64,000 bases of DNA, from contig NZ_JARRQY010000031.1 in assembly GCF_037381185.1 (NCBI RefSeq), forward strand, positions 24,773 to 88,772, written 5' to 3'. The translations under genes and the position numbers were made by a program. Of this stretch, positions 28,317 through 36,924 are shown piece by piece (within the stretch, counting starts at the first letter, position 1; every line of letters begins with the position of its first letter). Origin of the DNA: Acidihalobacter_A sp037381185 (GTDB lineage: Bacteria; Pseudomonadota; Gammaproteobacteria; DSM-5130; Acidihalobacteraceae). Under the pieces are notes generated by a model, which saw nothing but the letters and a program-made list of their open reading frames with translations, was not told the DNA's origin and did not search any database.

Positions 28317-28952
28317 TCAGCTGCCGGGGCAGAGAAAGCGGATATCGCCGTGCCGGAAGGCCTGTTCGGCGTCGGGACGGCTCGCTTCATAGCTTTCGAT
28401 GTCGAGTTCGCGGCCGGTCAGGCCGGCGTCCGCCGGCAACGGCTCCACGCGCTCGTCGAAAGCGATGCCGAACGCTTCCAGGCAGTCCAGCGCCCGGCGT
28501 ATGGCCGGTTCGATCTGCGCCTTGACCGCCGGGCGCAGGCTGCCGCCGTAGTCCTCAAGCTCGACCGGCTGCACGCCGATCAGCGTCAGGTGAGGGGGCA
28601 ATCGCCCGGTGAGTTCGGCGACGCTGAGCACTTCCTCGAAACCGGCCTGGTGCAGGCTCATCTTCTTCGCCCCCATGAAGCGCGGCACGTCCGCGTCGCG
28701 AATCACCTTCAGCGTGCCGCCCGGCAGGCCGTAGTCGATGGCGTCGAAGACGATCATCAGGTCGGCGTCCTGCACGTGTTCGAGCAGGTAGAGTCCCTGC
28801 GTGCCGCCGTCGAGCAGGCGCACGTTGGCGGGAAAGCGGTAGTGCCGGTGGAGGTGTTCGACGGTGCGTACGCCGAAGCCCTCGTCGGCCCACAGTACGT
28901 TGCCGATGCCCAGCAGCAGCACGCGCAGCGGTTCGTGGTCGGTGACGTCCAT
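28317..28952 (-). CDS. hupD: HupD hydrogenase maturation protease
   Basis: Endopeptidase of 211 residues that cleaves the HupL tail. Motifs are LLLGIGNVLWADEGFG (with the metal-binding glutamate), VFDAIDYGLPGGTL with the aspartate ligand, and the histidine in MSLHQAGF. I start it at ATG 28952, before the conserved first strand. It follows hupC with a 19-base gap. Confidence 0.95.
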   Translation of the reverse strand: MDVTDHEPLRVLLLGIGNVLWADEGFGVRTVEHLHRHYRFPANVRLLDGGTQGLYLLEHVQDADLMIVFDAIDYGLPGGTLKVIRDADVPRFMGAKKMSLHQAGFEEVLSVAELTGRLPPHLTLIGVQPVELEDYGGSLRPAVKAQIEPAIRRALDCLEAFGIAFDERVEPLPADAGLTGRELDIESYEASRPDAEQAFRHGDIRFLCPGS

Positions 28953-28971
28953 GTTGCGTCTCCCTGCGGGC

Positions 28972-29661
28972 TCAGCCCGCACGCTTGTCCTTGAACAGGC
29001 GCCAGCCGTTGATCATGGTACTGACCATGGTCTGGCGCGAGACGACGTCTTCGCGAACGGCGACGTAGATGTGCACGATTACGAAGCAGACGATGAACCA
29101 CATGCCGAGGTGATGCCATGTGTGCACGGTCTGCGGATTGCCGCCGAACAGCGGTACGACCCAGCCGAATATCGCCTCGGCCCAGCTGTTCTTGCCCAGC
29201 CCCTCGGCGTACAGCGCGAAGCCGGTGCAGATCATGAACAGGCTGCCGAGCACGAACATGAGGAACATGAACAGCTGGGCGAGCGGGTTGTGGCCGACGA
29301 AGGTGCGCGGTTCCTTCTCCAGGAACAGATACCAGCGCAGCTCGAAGAACAGGCCGCCCCACCACTTGCGGCTGAACAGCGGCGGCGCGAACAGTTCGCG
29401 TGCGTAGTGATTTCCGACGATGGCCCAGTAGATGCGGCCGAGGAAGCCGACGGTGAAGATATAGGCGGCGGTGAAGTGGATGAAACGGATATCGCCCATC
29501 AGAAAGTGCTGGCTGGCCTCGCCGGACAGCGAGGGCGGCGGGCTGCCGATCAGGTAGCCGGTGATCGCCAGCACGGTGATCGCGCCGGCGTTGATCCAGT
29601 GCCACAGCCGCAGCGGCGCCTGGTAGACGTAGACCGGCTTCTGGGTTGCGGATTCGCTCAT
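28972..29661 (-). CDS. hupC: HupC/HyaC b-type cytochrome hydrogenase subunit
   Basis: Di-haem cytochrome b of 229 residues that anchors HupSL and sends electrons to quinone. Four main membrane helices are visible. Haem-ligand histidines lie in LRLWHWINAG, IRFIHFTAAY, HTWHHLGMW and VIVHIYVAV. The length fits the family. It is 56 bases after hupL. Confidence 0.95.
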   Translation of the reverse strand: MSESATQKPVYVYQAPLRLWHWINAGAITVLAITGYLIGSPPPSLSGEASQHFLMGDIRFIHFTAAYIFTVGFLGRIYWAIVGNHYARELFAPPLFSRKWWGGLFFELRWYLFLEKEPRTFVGHNPLAQLFMFLMFVLGSLFMICTGFALYAEGLGKNSWAEAIFGWVVPLFGGNPQTVHTWHHLGMWFIVCFVIVHIYVAVREDVVSRQTMVSTMINGWRLFKDKRAG

Positions 29662-29717
29662 GTGATGTCTCTCCTCCTGCCCGGAGCGCGGCGCGCCCCG
29701 GGCCTGCCTCGTGGGTA

Positions 29718-31514
29718 TCAGCGCACCTTGACCTGCGTGAGTTCCTCGCCTTCGGGCGACATTACGTGGGTCGAGCAGGCCAGACAGGGGTCGAAGCTGT
29801 GCAGCGTGCGCAGGATTTCGACCGGCTGCTCGGGGTTGGCCATCGGCGTGTTCATGAGCGATGCCTCGAAGGCGCCGATGTTGCCCTGGACGTCCCGTGG
29901 AGAGCCGTTCCAGGTCGTCGGCACGACCGCCTGGTAGCTGTCGATCTTGGTGTCGCGGATCTTGATCCAGTGGCCCAGCGCGCCGCGCGGCGCTTCGGAG
30001 AAGCCGACGCCCTTGGCTTCCTTGGGCCAGCTGGACGGATCCCAGTACTCGACGTTGGCGGTGGCGGAGTCGCCGGCCTTGAGGTTGGCTACCAGCTTGT
30101 CCTGGAAGTAGCGCATCTTCTGCGCCGCCCAGGAGGCTTCGATGGCGCGCGCTGCCGTGCGCCCGAGGGTGGAGAACAGCGCCTGGAAGGGCAGCCCGGT
30201 GTCGCTGAGGAACTTGTCCACCGGTTCCTTGAATTCGGGCATGTTCTTGGCGTAGCCGATCACGTGGCGCGCCAGAGGGCCGACTTCCATGGCATGGCCC
30301 TTCCAGCGCGGCGCTTTGATCCAGGAGTACTTGGCACCTTCGTCGATCTGCTGGATGTTGGTGCGTGTGCCTTTGGTGTTGGGGCCGAGCACGTAGTCGG
30401 GGTCGGTGATGCCGTCCCAGGGATGCAGGCCCTCGTTGGGCTGCGGATACTTGTACCAGGAGTGATCGACGAATTCCTGGATCTGGTTCGGGTCGCGCAG
30501 GTCGACGTCGTAAACGCGCTTGAGGTCGCCGTTGATGATCGCGCCGTGGGGCATCATCAGGTTGTCCGGCGAATAGTCGTTGGCGTTGTCCGGAATGTCG
30601 CCGTAGGCGAGCACGCTCTGGCCCGAGAGGCCGCCGCCGTACAGCCAGTCCTTGTAGTACAGGGCCACGGCGCGGATGTCGGGCAGGTAGACCTGATCGA
30701 TGAAGTCGATGCTGCGGTTGATGATGTCGGAGACCTGGTTCAGGCGCACCATGTTGACCGGCGCGCCGGCGGCCATGGTTTGGTCCATGTTGATGGCGCA
30801 GGGCACACCGCCGACCAGCCAGTTCGGATGCGGGTTCTTGCCGCCGTAAACGGTGTGGATCTTGACGATTTCGCGCTGGAAGTCGAGCGCTTCCAGGTAA
30901 TGCGTCACCGCCATCAGGTTGCCTTCGGGCGGCAGCTTGTAGGCGGGGCTGCCCCAGTAGCCCTTGTTGAACAGCCCGAGCTGGCCGCTTTCCACGAAAC
31001 GCTTGAGACGGTTCTGCACGTCGCGGAAATAGCCCGGCGAGGAGTTGGGCCAGGGCGACAGACTCTGCGCCAGCGCAGAAGTCGCCTTGGGATCGGCCTT
31101 GAGCGCGCTGATCACGTCCACCCAGTCCAGCGCATGCAGGTGGTAGAAGTGCACCAGATGGTCATGCACCTGCAGCATCAGCTGCATGATGTTGCGGATG
31201 GAGTTGGCGTTCTCGGGAATCTTGATCTTGAGTGCGTCCTCCACCGCACGCACCGAGGTGAGCGCGTGCGTGCCGGTGCACACGCCGCATATCCTCTCGG
31301 TGAAGGCCCAGGCGTCGCGCGGGTCGCGGCCGCGCAGGATGACCTCGAGGCCGCGCCACATGGTGCCGGTGGAAACGGCGTTGCGGATGACGTTGTCGTT
31401 GTCGACGTTCACCTCGCAGCGCATGTGTCCTTCGATGCGGGTGACCGGGTCGACGACGACGCGGCGCCCGCCGTCGTTCAGGGTGTAGCCGTTGGGAGTC
31501 TTGGTGACGCTCAT
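29718..31514 (-). CDS. hupL: Membrane-bound [NiFe]-hydrogenase large subunit HupL (group 1d)
   Basis: Catalytic uptake subunit of 598 residues. The nickel ligands are in RICGVCTGTHA and, at the end, DPCLACSTH, followed by a 15-residue tail (VMSPEGEELTQVKVR) removed by HupD. The start overlaps the hupS stop (ATGA), as expected for a coupled pair exported together. The intact tail and motifs indicate an active enzyme. Confidence 0.97.
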   Translation of the reverse strand: MSVTKTPNGYTLNDGGRRVVVDPVTRIEGHMRCEVNVDNDNVIRNAVSTGTMWRGLEVILRGRDPRDAWAFTERICGVCTGTHALTSVRAVEDALKIKIPENANSIRNIMQLMLQVHDHLVHFYHLHALDWVDVISALKADPKATSALAQSLSPWPNSSPGYFRDVQNRLKRFVESGQLGLFNKGYWGSPAYKLPPEGNLMAVTHYLEALDFQREIVKIHTVYGGKNPHPNWLVGGVPCAINMDQTMAAGAPVNMVRLNQVSDIINRSIDFIDQVYLPDIRAVALYYKDWLYGGGLSGQSVLAYGDIPDNANDYSPDNLMMPHGAIINGDLKRVYDVDLRDPNQIQEFVDHSWYKYPQPNEGLHPWDGITDPDYVLGPNTKGTRTNIQQIDEGAKYSWIKAPRWKGHAMEVGPLARHVIGYAKNMPEFKEPVDKFLSDTGLPFQALFSTLGRTAARAIEASWAAQKMRYFQDKLVANLKAGDSATANVEYWDPSSWPKEAKGVGFSEAPRGALGHWIKIRDTKIDSYQAVVPTTWNGSPRDVQGNIGAFEASLMNTPMANPEQPVEILRTLHSFDPCLACSTHVMSPEGEELTQVKVR

Positions 31515-32617
31515 TCGCTCTTATCTCCGTGCTGTTCTTCCTGCTTCTTCGCGGCGGAATTGCGGCGCGCGCGGACTACGGCGGTGACCGCGGCGTGCGC
31601 TGCTGCAGCCGCGCCGACGGTGCCCGCGGCCACGCCGCCGATCTGATCGGCGTTGGCCTCGATGCCGAAGCCGTTGACGTTGGTCAGGCGGTCGTAGAAC
31701 GAACCCTTGTCCCAGAAACCGTCTTCGGAGCAGCCGATGCAGCCGTGGCCGGACTGGATGGGGAAGGAGGTGTCGCCGTTCCAGCGTACGGTGGAGCAGG
31801 CGTTGTACGTGGTCGGGCCCTTGCAGCCCATCTTGTAGAGGCAGTAGCCCTCGCGCGCGGCCTGGTCGTCCCAGGATTCGACGAATTCGCCGGCGTCGAA
31901 GTGCGGGCGGCGGTAGCATTTGTCGTGGATGCGCTGGCCGTAGAACATCTTCGGCCGGCCCTGGCGGTCGAGTTCGGGCGGGTGGCCGAAGGTGAGCATG
32001 TAGGTGATGACGCCGGTCATGACCTCGGCGATGGGCGGGCAGCCCGGCACCTTGATCACCGGCTTGTCGGTGATCACCTTGTGCACGGGAGTGGCTCGGG
32101 TCGGATTGGGACGCGCGGCCTGCACGCAGCCCCAGGAGGCGCAGGCGCCCCAGGCGATGATGTGCTTGGCGTGCTGGGCGGCGTAGCGCAACTTGTCGAC
32201 GAAAGGCTGTCCGCCGATGATGCAGTACATGCCGTCCTCGTTGAGCGGCGGGTTGCCTTCCACCGCGAGGATGTAGTTGCCCTTGTACTTGTCGATGGTC
32301 TCCTGCAGGCAGGCTTCGGCCTGGTGACCGGCGGCGGCCATCAGCGTGTCGTCGTAGTCCAGCGAGATCATCGACAGGATGACGTCCTTGGCCAGCGGGT
32401 GCCCCGAACGGATGAACGACTCGGAGCAGCAGGTGCATTCCAGGCCGTGCAGCCAGAGTACGGGCGTGCGTGGCTTGTTTTCCATGGCCCAGGCGATCTT
32501 GGGCACGAAGGCGGGGCTGAGCCCCAGCGAGGTGGCGGTCAGGCTGCAGAACTTCAGGAAACTGCGGCGGCTGATGCCCTGGCGACGCATCACGTCGTAA
32601 AAGGTTTCGATTGCCAT
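31511..32617 (-). CDS. hupS: Membrane-bound [NiFe]-hydrogenase small subunit HupS (oxygen-tolerant type)
   Basis: Iron-sulfur subunit of 368 residues. A Tat signal (SRRSFLKF, residues 16-23) precedes the mature domain. The proximal cluster region has ECTCCSESF and GACASWGCVQ plus VPGCPP, giving six cysteines. This is the [4Fe-3S] signature known from oxygen-tolerant HoxK/HyaA enzymes. A C-terminal Ala/Gly/Val-rich helix anchors it in the membrane. Start ATG 32617 has a strong GAGGGAGGAG ribosome site; an in-frame upstream codon at 32716 lacks support. Confidence 0.97.
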   Translation of the reverse strand: MAIETFYDVMRRQGISRRSFLKFCSLTATSLGLSPAFVPKIAWAMENKPRTPVLWLHGLECTCCSESFIRSGHPLAKDVILSMISLDYDDTLMAAAGHQAEACLQETIDKYKGNYILAVEGNPPLNEDGMYCIIGGQPFVDKLRYAAQHAKHIIAWGACASWGCVQAARPNPTRATPVHKVITDKPVIKVPGCPPIAEVMTGVITYMLTFGHPPELDRQGRPKMFYGQRIHDKCYRRPHFDAGEFVESWDDQAAREGYCLYKMGCKGPTTYNACSTVRWNGDTSFPIQSGHGCIGCSEDGFWDKGSFYDRLTNVNGFGIEANADQIGGVAAGTVGAAAAAHAAVTAVVRARRNSAAKKQEEQHGDKSE

Positions 32618-32717
32618 GCACTCCTCCCTCGGCGCCGCCCATGGCAGATGGGCGTGGGCGTATGTGGCTTGTTGGTACAGGCGCGGCCCGGGGCCGACGT
32701 CCTTGGGGGAGGGCAAG

Positions 32718-32733
32718 AGCAGAAATCAGGCCA
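32718..32733 (-). promoter_or_regulatory. Sigma-54-type promoter for hupS
   Basis: On the minus strand the sequence TGGCCTGATTTCTGCT has the GG-N10-GC spacing of -24/-12 promoters (GG at 32732-32731, GC at 32720-32719). It would give a leader of about 90 bases before hupS. HupR, a sigma-54 activator, is encoded in the same cluster, and an AT-rich stretch upstream (32740-32850) could bind IHF. Supported by spacing and context only. Confidence 0.55.
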
Positions 32734-32864
32734 GGATCAGTAATCGTTTTGACATCAAGCGGATAGGCTAGATACCGGTAACTGGCTATTGATCAATATG
32801 GAAGATTGATTTCCTATTTTGATGCGAATTTGGAAAGTAACTTTTCGTTTTGTGCCGCGACCGT

Positions 32865-34316
32865 TCAGTGTACGGTGCAGACCATGCAGGGGTCGAATGA
32901 GCGCACGATGTGCTGCACGGCGATGGGTTGGTTCGCGCCGTCATCGTCTATGGGGGTGTTTTCCAGTGCCTGTTCGAGCGCGCCGGGCCTGCCGTTCGCG
33001 TCACGCGGGGAGAAATTCCAGGTGGTCGGTGAAATGATCTGGTAGTTGCGAATGCGGCCGTCCTCGATCGTCAGCCAGTGTCCGAGGCTGCCGCGCGCGG
33101 CCTCCGTCAAGCCGACGCCCGCACACTCCGCCAACGACCGGGTGGGGACATGGAAGGGCTCGCCCGGGCGCAGAGCGTCGATCCACGCCACCATGGCCAG
33201 CGTGACGCGAGCGGTTTCGAGCAGGCGGGCGATGACCCGGTTGCGTACGTTGCCGCCGGATTCGGTCACCAGTTCGCGAATCAGCGGCTGGCCGTCCACA
33301 ACCTGGCGCGCCAGGGCGCCGACCTCGACCGTCCCGCCGTGCAGGCGGGGTGCCTTGCACCAGCTGTAGGCATCTTGGCGCTCCGGGTCCGGTTGGGTCA
33401 GGCCGCGAGCAGGCGGTTCGGTTTCGCCGGCCATCCAGCTGTGGCTGACGTCCTCGGTGATGCCGTCGATGTCGAGCCTGCTGTGCCGGCCGTCGTGCCA
33501 CACGCCGCGTGCGAAATGCGTCGCCCCTTCCGGGCCGCGATAGCTGCCGTAGCTCATGAAGCGATCGGCTGCGCGGCCCAGCGAGGCCAGCCCGGTGTCG
33601 TCGGCGAGTTCGAGAAAACAGGCGAAGTCGCTGCGGGACGGGGCATGCGTTTCCTGCCAGCGGCGTAGCGCGGCGATGTCGTCCAGGGCTGCGATTTCCT
33701 CCAGCGGCGAGCCGAATACGCGCTTCTCCAGGAAGCGGCGGAAGCTGCCGACGATGTTGCCTAGATGCAGGCGCTCGCGTGGCGTGACGGCGCGGGTGCA
33801 GCCGCCGGGCTGGATGGCGAGGCTGTGCGGCCATTTGCCGGCGAGAAGTCCCATCAGGTGCATGAACTCGGCCCGTGCCTGCAGGAATTCGGCGGCGGCG
33901 CTGCCGTGCACCGCGCGAAAGCGCTGTGCGACCGTTTCGTGCCAGGGGCGCGCGGCATACTCTTCGCGCGCGAAGTCGGGCATGAAGAACAGGTAGAAAT
34001 GGGTCAGGTGGTCGACCAGATTCTCGTTGGCGTGGATCAGGTTGATGGCATGCACGCCGTTGGGCGGCGTCTCGGCGCCGTAGGCATCGGCCAGCGCGTG
34101 TGCGGCGGCCACCGACTGTGAAATCGAGCAGACGCCGCATACCCGCGGGGCGTAGACCAGCGCGTCTTCCGGGGCCTTGCCGAGTAGGATCTGTTCGAAG
34201 CCGCGGTACAGCGGCGAGTTGACCCAGGCGCTGGAAACGCGCCCGTCGGCGGTTTCGATCTGTACTTCGAGATCGCCCTCGACCCGGTTGAAGGGCCCCA
34301 TGACCAGTCGCGACAT
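32865..34316 (-). CDS. hupV: H2-sensing hydrogenase large subunit HupV/HoxC
   Basis: Large subunit of 483 residues of the regulatory hydrogenase (group 2b). It has the N-terminal nickel motif (RVCGVCSIS) and ends exactly at DPCMVCTVH, with no cleavable tail. That is the hallmark of H2 sensors, which skip protease processing. With HupU it detects H2 in the cytoplasm and controls the kinase HupT. It starts 5 bases past the hupU stop. Confidence 0.96.
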   Translation of the reverse strand: MSRLVMGPFNRVEGDLEVQIETADGRVSSAWVNSPLYRGFEQILLGKAPEDALVYAPRVCGVCSISQSVAAAHALADAYGAETPPNGVHAINLIHANENLVDHLTHFYLFFMPDFAREEYAARPWHETVAQRFRAVHGSAAAEFLQARAEFMHLMGLLAGKWPHSLAIQPGGCTRAVTPRERLHLGNIVGSFRRFLEKRVFGSPLEEIAALDDIAALRRWQETHAPSRSDFACFLELADDTGLASLGRAADRFMSYGSYRGPEGATHFARGVWHDGRHSRLDIDGITEDVSHSWMAGETEPPARGLTQPDPERQDAYSWCKAPRLHGGTVEVGALARQVVDGQPLIRELVTESGGNVRNRVIARLLETARVTLAMVAWIDALRPGEPFHVPTRSLAECAGVGLTEAARGSLGHWLTIEDGRIRNYQIISPTTWNFSPRDANGRPGALEQALENTPIDDDGANQPIAVQHIVRSFDPCMVCTVH

Positions 34317-34321
34317 GCCGC

Positions 34322-35323
34322 TCAGCTCCGCCTGGTCTTGCGGCTCGGGCGGGCGACGATGTGATCGGCGCGGGCGTTTTGTTTGATGCGCGCGGGTGTT
34401 GCCGCCTTGGCCAGGGAGCTGAGTGCGATGAACCAGGCCTTGGGCATGTCGGTCGGCAGGCCGATCGGGATGCCGGCCACGTTCGGCGTCTCCAGGAAGG
34501 GGTGACCGGGTTCCTCGAACTCCGGCGCGGCGCAGTTGATGCAGGCATAGCCGCCGCGGGTGCAGGAGCCTTCACCGTTCCAGGGGCGGGTGTTGCAGTC
34601 GGCGTGCGCCTGAGTGCCGAGGCAGCCGAGATGTTCCATCATGCAGCCGAGGTCGGAGGGTTGCACGGCGCTGGCCTTGTATTCGTAGAACTCGTTGCGC
34701 GGGCAGCCGTGGTGGGCGAGGTGCTCGGTATACATGCTCGGCCGGGCGAACTGATCCAGATGCTCGGCGGCCAGTTCGTCGCGCGCCAGCAGCTGCAGCG
34801 TGTCCAGCACCCAGTCCGGGTGTGTGGGACAGCCGGCCACGTTGATCACCGGCAGACCCGCGCCGGAGCGGTAGCCGGTGCCCAGCAGGCCGCCCGGGTA
34901 GCGGCCGTCGTACTGCAGGCCACAGGCATCGGTCGGATTGGAACCGCCGGCGGTGACGCCGCCGAAGGCCGCGCAGGTGCCCACGGCCACGGTGTGGCGC
35001 GCCACTGCGGCCAGTTCCCGCACCCAGTCGATCATCGCGCGTCCGGTGCCGGCGAGCACGTGAAAGCGTCCGGTGCCGTTGGGGCCGCGCAGCAGGGAGC
35101 CCTCGACGCAGAGCGCGTCGAGCCTGCGCTGTCCGCCAAGTACGGCTTCGATCTGCTGCAGCGCTTCGCCGCCGGTGGCCTGGCTCAGCGAGGGATGCCA
35201 CAGCAGCTCGATGCCGGCGTCCTCGAGACGCTCGGTCAGGCCGGGGTTTTCGGCGCACAGCAGCGACATGGTGCAGCCGCCGCAGCCGCCGGATTGCAGC
35301 CAGATCACGGTGAAGTTGGGCAT
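34322..35323 (-). CDS. hupU: H2-sensing hydrogenase small subunit HupU/HoxB
   Basis: Iron-sulfur subunit of 333 residues of the regulatory hydrogenase. It begins directly with the mature fold (MPNFTVIWLQSGGCGGC) and has no Tat signal, so it stays in the cytoplasm. Other cluster cysteines are in VGTCAAFGG, VAGCPTHP and the C-terminal CINCAAPEF. ATG 35323 is preferred to an in-frame codon at 35374 within hupT. Its order hupT-hupU-hupV matches Rhodobacter capsulatus. Confidence 0.95.
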   Translation of the reverse strand: MPNFTVIWLQSGGCGGCTMSLLCAENPGLTERLEDAGIELLWHPSLSQATGGEALQQIEAVLGGQRRLDALCVEGSLLRGPNGTGRFHVLAGTGRAMIDWVRELAAVARHTVAVGTCAAFGGVTAGGSNPTDACGLQYDGRYPGGLLGTGYRSGAGLPVINVAGCPTHPDWVLDTLQLLARDELAAEHLDQFARPSMYTEHLAHHGCPRNEFYEYKASAVQPSDLGCMMEHLGCLGTQAHADCNTRPWNGEGSCTRGGYACINCAAPEFEEPGHPFLETPNVAGIPIGLPTDMPKAWFIALSSLAKAATPARIKQNARADHIVARPSRKTRRS

Positions 35324-35360
35324 GGCCGGTGTAATTTCCTCTTTAAATGGGCTCGGGCGG

Positions 35361-36680
35361 CTAGGCGCCGTCACCGAGCGGCAGCTCGATGCGGAACAGC
35401 GCGCCGCCCAGTGGGCTGTCGCCGACGCGCAGTGTACCGCGATGCTCGGCGACGATGCCGTAGCTGATCGACAGTCCGAGGCCGGTGCCCTGGCCCACCG
35501 GTTTATGGGTGAAAAAGGGATCGAACACGCGTTCGCGGTCCTCGGCGGAAACGCCTGGGCCGTTGTCGTGCACCTCGAGCCAGAGCCGTTTGCCGTCCTG
35601 TCCGCCGCAGACGCGGATGTGGGGGGCGCCGAGTTCGGCGGTGGCGTCGACCGCGTTTTGGACGAGGTTCATGACCACCTGATGCATCTGTCCGGCGTGC
35701 CCCGTGCTGTGGAAATCGTCCGGCAGCTCGATCTCCGTGCGGATGTCCTGGCGCGCGCCTTTGAGCACCCAGTGCATCGCGGTCCTGATCACGTGGGCGA
35801 AGTCGAAACTCGCGTTCATGGCCTTTTGTCCGCTTGAGAAGCGGCGCAGATCCTCGACGATGTCGCGGACACGCTCGGAGCCTTCCAGAGTGCCTTCCAT
35901 GAGTGGCTCCAGATCCTTGAGGACGTTGTCTATGCGCAGCTGCCGGCGCAGTTCCTCCTGCGCTTCGCCCAGGCCTTCGCCGTGCACCGTGGCGAGGTAG
36001 CGGTCGAGCTTGCGCACGTAGCCCTGCAGGACGTGTACGTTGCCGTAGACGAAGCTGATCGGATTGTTGAGTTCGTGCGCGACGCCGGCGACCAGGCGGC
36101 CGAGAGAGGCCATCTTCTCGGCCTGCACCAGGCTCTTCTGGGCCTGCTTGAGCTGGTCGTGGGCCTGGTTGAGGGCTTCGTAGGCCTTGCGCAGTTCGCC
36201 CACCGGACGGCCGATGAGTACGGCTCCTACCGGGCGGCGCCGGTGGTCGAAGCGGGTGCTGCAGTTCAGCGAAAGAGGCACGGCTTCCTCGCGCCCGACC
36301 ATGCTGACTTCACAGTCGTAGACGGTTTGTTTGAGGAGAAGCTCTCGAAAAGAGTCGGCCAGTTTTTTGGACGACGGTGCAAACAGTGCGCTGAGCGGCT
36401 GGCCTGTCCAATCGGCGGCGGAGCGCCCGGTGAGAGCCTCCAGCGAACGGTTGACCTGTTGGATGCAGCCTTCGGCGTCGCACACGATCATCACGTCGGT
36501 CATGGATGATTGCACGCTGGCGATGAAGGTCTGGACCTCCTCGAGTTCGGTGTTCTTGCGCTCGAGTTCGACCTGGTGACGGACCAGATTCTCGTAGGTC
36601 TCGTCCATCTTGTGGATTACGTCCATCCACACGATTTCCGAGGCATCCGGCAGGTTGTCGCTGTCTTCAGGCTGTTTCAC
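35361..36680 (-). CDS. hupT: Hydrogenase sensor histidine kinase HupT/HoxJ
   Basis: Soluble PAS-domain kinase of about 439 residues that works with HupUV and phosphorylates or dephosphorylates HupR. A coiled coil (residues 20-50) leads into a PAS domain (IVCDAEGCIQQVNRSLEALTG). Then come the H-box (GRLVAGVAHELNNPI), the N-box (VMNLVQNAVDAT), a G1 box (VHDNGPGVS) and a G2 box (GTGLGLSIS). The start is uncertain: GTG 36680 is my choice, and open frame continues into an AT-rich promoter-like region. Confidence 0.93.
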   Translation of the reverse strand: MKQPEDSDNLPDASEIVWMDVIHKMDETYENLVRHQVELERKNTELEEVQTFIASVQSSMTDVMIVCDAEGCIQQVNRSLEALTGRSAADWTGQPLSALFAPSSKKLADSFRELLLKQTVYDCEVSMVGREEAVPLSLNCSTRFDHRRRPVGAVLIGRPVGELRKAYEALNQAHDQLKQAQKSLVQAEKMASLGRLVAGVAHELNNPISFVYGNVHVLQGYVRKLDRYLATVHGEGLGEAQEELRRQLRIDNVLKDLEPLMEGTLEGSERVRDIVEDLRRFSSGQKAMNASFDFAHVIRTAMHWVLKGARQDIRTEIELPDDFHSTGHAGQMHQVVMNLVQNAVDATAELGAPHIRVCGGQDGKRLWLEVHDNGPGVSAEDRERVFDPFFTHKPVGQGTGLGLSISYGIVAEHRGTLRVGDSPLGGALFRIELPLGDGA

Positions 36681-36924
36681 GGAGACGGGAGTCCGGTTAG
36701 GGATAAAATTTATATTCAAAAAATATGGTATTTGTGTTTGCGTGCGGTCAGAATTTGAAGTATAGGGGAGGTGTAGTCTATTGCTTCCACGCAAGACTTC
36801 TTCGGGGCGCCATCATCCGGAGGTCTCTTGGGGGGTAGCGGCGGCGGGTGGCCTTTGTGCTTCCGGTTCGGATTGAATTAGAGTTAACCGATTCCATTCA
36901 AGGCAACGGAGCGGGCGGCTTGCG
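36681..36924. promoter_or_regulatory. Divergent control region between hupTUV and the group 3b operon
   Basis: A 244-base gap from which hupT reads left and hydB reads right. The hupT-proximal half (36700-36790) is AT-rich and the hydB-proximal half is GC-rich. I could not fix individual promoter boxes. Its interest is that one region may couple sensor synthesis and the NAD(P)-linked hydrogenase. Confidence 0.5.

Noticed and set aside
32760..32810. HupR binding palindrome of the TTG-N5-CAA type
   Set aside because: The nearest match has a spacer of four, and other TTGATCAA palindromes lack a spacer.
36840..36870. Sigma-54 promoter before the group 3b operon
   Set aside because: A GG-N10-GC spacing can be found, but the surrounding bases do not match the -24 or -12 boxes.
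36870..36900. FNR box near TTGAATTAGAGTTAA
   Set aside because: The second half-site matches only three of five consensus positions.
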